Source: JBEATZ01 sp041178545
GTDB taxonomy: Bacteria > Planctomycetota > UBA1135 > UBA2386
Direction: 5' to 3'
DNA length: 15,838 nt
Assembly: GCA_041178545.1 (NCBI GenBank)
Contig: JBEGVB010000038.1
Location: 1-15,838 of the forward strand
In this document: positions 13,953-15,838 of the stretch, in pieces
Layout: every line of letters begins with the position of its first letter
Position numbering within the stretch: position 1 is the first letter of the stretch
The notes under the pieces: generated by a model
Seen by the model: the letters and a program-made list of their open reading frames with translations, nothing else
The model's database searches: none
What the model was told of the DNA's origin: nothing
Program-made: the position numbers and the translations under genes

Positions 13953-14926
13953 CGGTGGAGGGGCTGGTTCTACGCGTCGACGCGAAACTGTGCCACGTCG
14001 AGGTCGACGGCGCCCGCATGACCGTGCCGCTCGCGGGCAAGCTCTTCGAGGAGCGCGGACGCGAGAAGCAGCCGCTCGCAGTGGGCGACCGTGTGGTCCT
14101 GCGGACCTCCGACGAGGGCGCTGCCATCGACGCCATCCTGCCGCGCACCACGGTGCTGGTGCGGCGTGCGTCCAGCGAGAGCTCGGAGAAGGCGCAGCTG
14201 GTGGCCGCCAACATCTCGCTCGTGGTGGCCGTGGCCTCCATCCGGGAGCCGCGCTTCCAGACCGAGGTGGTGGACGGGATCCTCGCCGCGGCGACACGCG
14301 AGCGCATCCAGCCAGTGGTCGCGATCACCAAGGCCGACCTCGCGGAACCGGGAGAGGTTGAAGCGTGGGCAGCCCTGTACCGCCGCATCGGCTACGACGT
14401 GTTCGTCGAGAGCACCGCACCCGGACGGGAGACCCGGGAGTCGATCGCCGCACTGGGTGAGCTGCTGCACAGGAACCGGACTGCTGTCGTCGGGCTCTCC
14501 GGTGTCGGCAAGTCGACGCTGCTCAATGCGGTGGTACCCGGTCTCGCACTCCGGGTCGGTTCGCTCAACGCAAGCCAGCACGGCAGGCACACCACGACCC
14601 ACACCGAGCTGGTGCCGTTGCCGGGCGGCGGCCACGTGCTCGACACGCCGGGCATCCGGGCGTTCCACCTGTTCCACGTCGGCAGCCAGGAGCTGCAGTT
14701 CCTGCTGCCGGAGATCGGCGCCTTGTTGCCGCAGTGCGCGTTCCGCGACTGCCTTCACCTCGACGGGACGAAGTGCGCCGTGCGTGCCGCCGTCGAGCGC
14801 GGCGAGGTCGCACCCACCCGCTACGAGTCGTACCGGCGCATGGTGGAGGAGGCGCTCGAGGCGGAGAAGCCGCCCAAGGGCCAGGTCGGCACCGACCGCG
14901 GCAGACGTCGGGGCCGCAGGGACTGA
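13937..14926 (+). CDS. rsgA: RsgA small-ribosomal-subunit biogenesis GTPase
   Basis: 329 aa. Circularly permuted GTPase that checks late 30S assembly. Order of parts: N-terminal OB-like region (1-75, GLVLRVDAKLCHVEVDG); G4-type TKAD (131-134); G1 GLSGVGKST (186-194); switch region around GRHTTTHT; G3 DTPGIR (236-241). The C-terminal zinc site is C267, C272, H274 and C280 (PQCAFRDCLHLDGTKC). The permuted G4-G1-G3 order plus this zinc site is diagnostic. A basic tail RGRRRGRRD closes the protein. ATG 13937 is the called start. GTG 13955 would drop six residues and remove the overlap with gluQRS. The upstream AGGG is a weak ribosome-binding site. It lies head to head with gluQRS and ends 7 nt before the convergent membrane-protein gene. 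Confidence 0.96.
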   Translation: MAQSSSVEGLVLRVDAKLCHVEVDGARMTVPLAGKLFEERGREKQPLAVGDRVVLRTSDEGAAIDAILPRTTVLVRRASSESSEKAQLVAANISLVVAVASIREPRFQTEVVDGILAAATRERIQPVVAITKADLAEPGEVEAWAALYRRIGYDVFVESTAPGRETRESIAALGELLHRNRTAVVGLSGVGKSTLLNAVVPGLALRVGSLNASQHGRHTTTHTELVPLPGGGHVLDTPGIRAFHLFHVGSQELQFLLPEIGALLPQCAFRDCLHLDGTKCAVRAAVERGEVAPTRYESYRRMVEEALEAEKPPKGQVGTDRGRRRGRRD

Positions 14927-14933
14927 GTCGGGT

Positions 14934-15458
14934 TCAGCTGCCACCGTCCGTCGGTGGCTGCAGCCCACTGCGACGGCCGACCCATGCCGCGAGCACGGCA
15001 CCGCTCACGCCGCCAGTGATGGCAAGCAGTCCTGCGGTGGTGACCGCCACCACCGGCCCGGTGTCCTCGACGACGGCAAGCTGGCGTGCGACCTCGTCCT
15101 CGCCGAGTCCCGCCTGGCGCCACGTCTCCCCGAGGCGCACGAGGAACTGCGGGTCGAACGAGAAGCCGCGGAGCCAGGACAGGACTGCGCAACATGCCGC
15201 CCCGATGCCCGTGGCGATGAAGGCGACGGCAAACCCCGAGGCAGCCCCGAGGTGCGGCTCGCGGCGCAGCGCCAGCCATGCGGGCAGCAACCCTGCAGGC
15301 GTGCCGCTGGCGCCGCAGGTGAGGCAGAGGAACCACCAGGTCTCGTTGCGGTGGACGGCGATGCCGTGCAGCACCACGGTGAAGAGTGCACCGACTGCGA
15401 CCGGCACGAACCACGAGGGCTGCGGCTCGGCACGCGACAAGCCGTCCTGCCCGGTCAT
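14934..15458 (-). CDS. Four-helix membrane protein, family not recognised
   Basis: 174 aa from ATG 15458, with a GAGGG six bases upstream. Four hydrophobic segments are visible at about 16-33, 41-63, 74-95 and 134-160. Segment 2 opens with CLTCG (C45, C48), a C-x-x-C pair. A soluble, acidic/basic stretch (98-132) separates helices 3 and 4. I do not recognise the family and offer no function. It starts 9 nt after the DUF2752 stop, so the two are probably one transcript. The DUF2752 protein carries a similar CPTCG, which suggests paired roles at the membrane. It converges with rsgA, with 7 nt between stops. Confidence 0.75.
   Translation of the reverse strand: MTGQDGLSRAEPQPSWFVPVAVGALFTVVLHGIAVHRNETWWFLCLTCGASGTPAGLLPAWLALRREPHLGAASGFAVAFIATGIGAACCAVLSWLRGFSFDPQFLVRLGETWRQAGLGEDEVARQLAVVEDTGPVVAVTTAGLLAITGGVSGAVLAAWVGRRSGLQPPTDGGS
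14940..14958. terminator. Hairpin between convergent rsgA and membrane-protein genes
   Basis: Perfect 7-bp inverted repeat GCCACCG (14940-14946) / CGGTGGC (14952-14958) with a 5-nt loop, 13 nt after the rsgA stop. It lies in the last codons of the convergent membrane-protein gene. It could end rsgA transcription, but no T-run follows on either strand. Confidence 0.35.
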
Positions 15459-15467
15459 CGCTGGCCC

Positions 15468-15838
15468 TCAGCGCGCACGGAACACCATGTACTTGTAGAG
15501 CCATGAGGCGAGCAGCAGCAGGAGGGCGACGAAACTGCCACGCCAGAGCGGCCACATCGCGACTTCACCGAGGATCGACCGGCCGCGCAAAAGGCACCAT
15601 GCGCACCACACCCCCATTGCGAGCCCGCCGGCTGCAGCCAGCGCCCCAAACGGCTGGTTCACCAGGGCGTCGAGGACCCGCCCGTGCACCAAGAGGCTCG
15701 CAGACGTGGTCACGCCACAGGTGGGACAGGGGATGCCGTACGCGGCAGGCCAGCCGCACGGCTGCATGCCCAGTTGGACGTGTGTGTTGATGCCGCTGGG
15801 GTCCGGGGTGGTCCGCAGGAGGACGTAGGTGAGACCGG
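15468..15838 (-). CDS. DUF2752 membrane protein, N-terminus outside window
   Basis: Partial: 122 residues plus stop are visible and the frame remains open to the right edge. DUF2752 proteins are small membrane proteins of unknown function, seen in Planctomycetota, Bacteroidota and others. Visible order: the end of a first membrane segment (GLTYVLLRTTPDPSG), then NTHVQLGMQPCG. The family hallmark IPCPTCGVTTSASLL comes next, then HGRVLDALVNQPFG. A second membrane helix spans about residues 65-85, and a third lies near the end (SFVALLLLLASWLYKYMVF). An internal ATG at 15767 would remove the TH-QLG motif and the first helix, so the true start must lie beyond the window. It is followed after 9 nt by the four-helix membrane protein gene. 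Confidence 0.82.
   Translation of the reverse strand, partial: GLTYVLLRTTPDPSGINTHVQLGMQPCGWPAAYGIPCPTCGVTTSASLLVHGRVLDALVNQPFGALAAAGGLAMGVWCAWCLLRGRSILGEVAMWPLWRGSFVALLLLLASWLYKYMVFRAR

Noticed and set aside
15468..15767. DUF2752 protein starting at the internal ATG 15767 (99 aa)
   Set aside because: The frame stays open upstream and encodes conserved PDPSG and TH-QLG residues plus the end of a membrane helix, so the gene simply starts outside the window.
1..15838. CRISPR arrays, insertion sequences, prophage or toxin-antitoxin genes
   Set aside because: No spaced direct repeats, transposase motifs or terminal repeats were found; nearly all sequence is covered by ordinary genes.

Overview
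The window is a high-GC bacterial chromosomal segment. It is densely coded and read on both strands, with no rRNA, tRNA, CRISPR array, insertion sequence or phage gene visible. Planctomycetota is my best guess for the source. The reasons are the high GC content, the long-tailed bS21, two secreted lipoproteins of no recognised family, and a DUF2752 protein carrying THxQLG and CPxCG motifs. This is inference from style only; no marker in the window fixes the phylum.

Layout, left to right. (a) 1-2068, minus strand: rpsU (bS21 with a long C-terminal tail), an RluA-family 23S pseudouridine synthase, and the N-terminal part of a DUF2075-type protein with a PD-(D/E)XK-like domain. The three are closely spaced and probably one operon. 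(b) 2258-4501, plus: recD2, divergent from rpsU across a 189-nt leader region. (c) 4576-5580, plus: an exported TlpA-like thioredoxin-fold protein. (d) 5717-7213, plus: a coiled-coil lipoprotein that also has a C-terminal membrane segment. It converges with a small lipoprotein (7206-7673, minus) and their 3' ends overlap by 8 nt. (e) 7867-9582, plus: an M3-family oligoendopeptidase, divergent from the small lipoprotein. Its 3' end overlaps the last gene of the next operon. (f) 13952-9570, minus: a tight five-gene operon gluQRS > DCC/DUF393 protein > SpoU-family RNA methyltransferase > rarA > DUF72 protein, with gaps of 29 nt or less and two stop/start overlaps. (g) 13937-14926, plus: rsgA, head to head with gluQRS with no space between the starts. 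(h) 15838-14934, minus: a partial DUF2752 membrane protein followed by a four-helix membrane protein of unknown family.

Most of the recognised genes serve the ribosome and tRNA (bS21, RluA-family synthase, SpoU methylase, GluQRS, RsgA) or DNA maintenance (RecD2, RarA). The others are envelope or redox proteins (TlpA-like, two lipoproteins, DCC, DUF2752 pair) and one peptidase. I see no classical defence or mobile system. The least explained items are the doubly anchored coiled-coil lipoprotein, the bS21 tail and leader, the nuclease-like protein downstream of rpsU, and the membrane-protein pair sharing a CxTCG motif. Two initiation patterns are visible. Operon-internal genes such as rarA and the DUF72 gene have clear GGAGG sites, while most leading genes have none. 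Convergent genes overlap or nearly touch, leaving only hairpins inside coding sequence as possible terminators.
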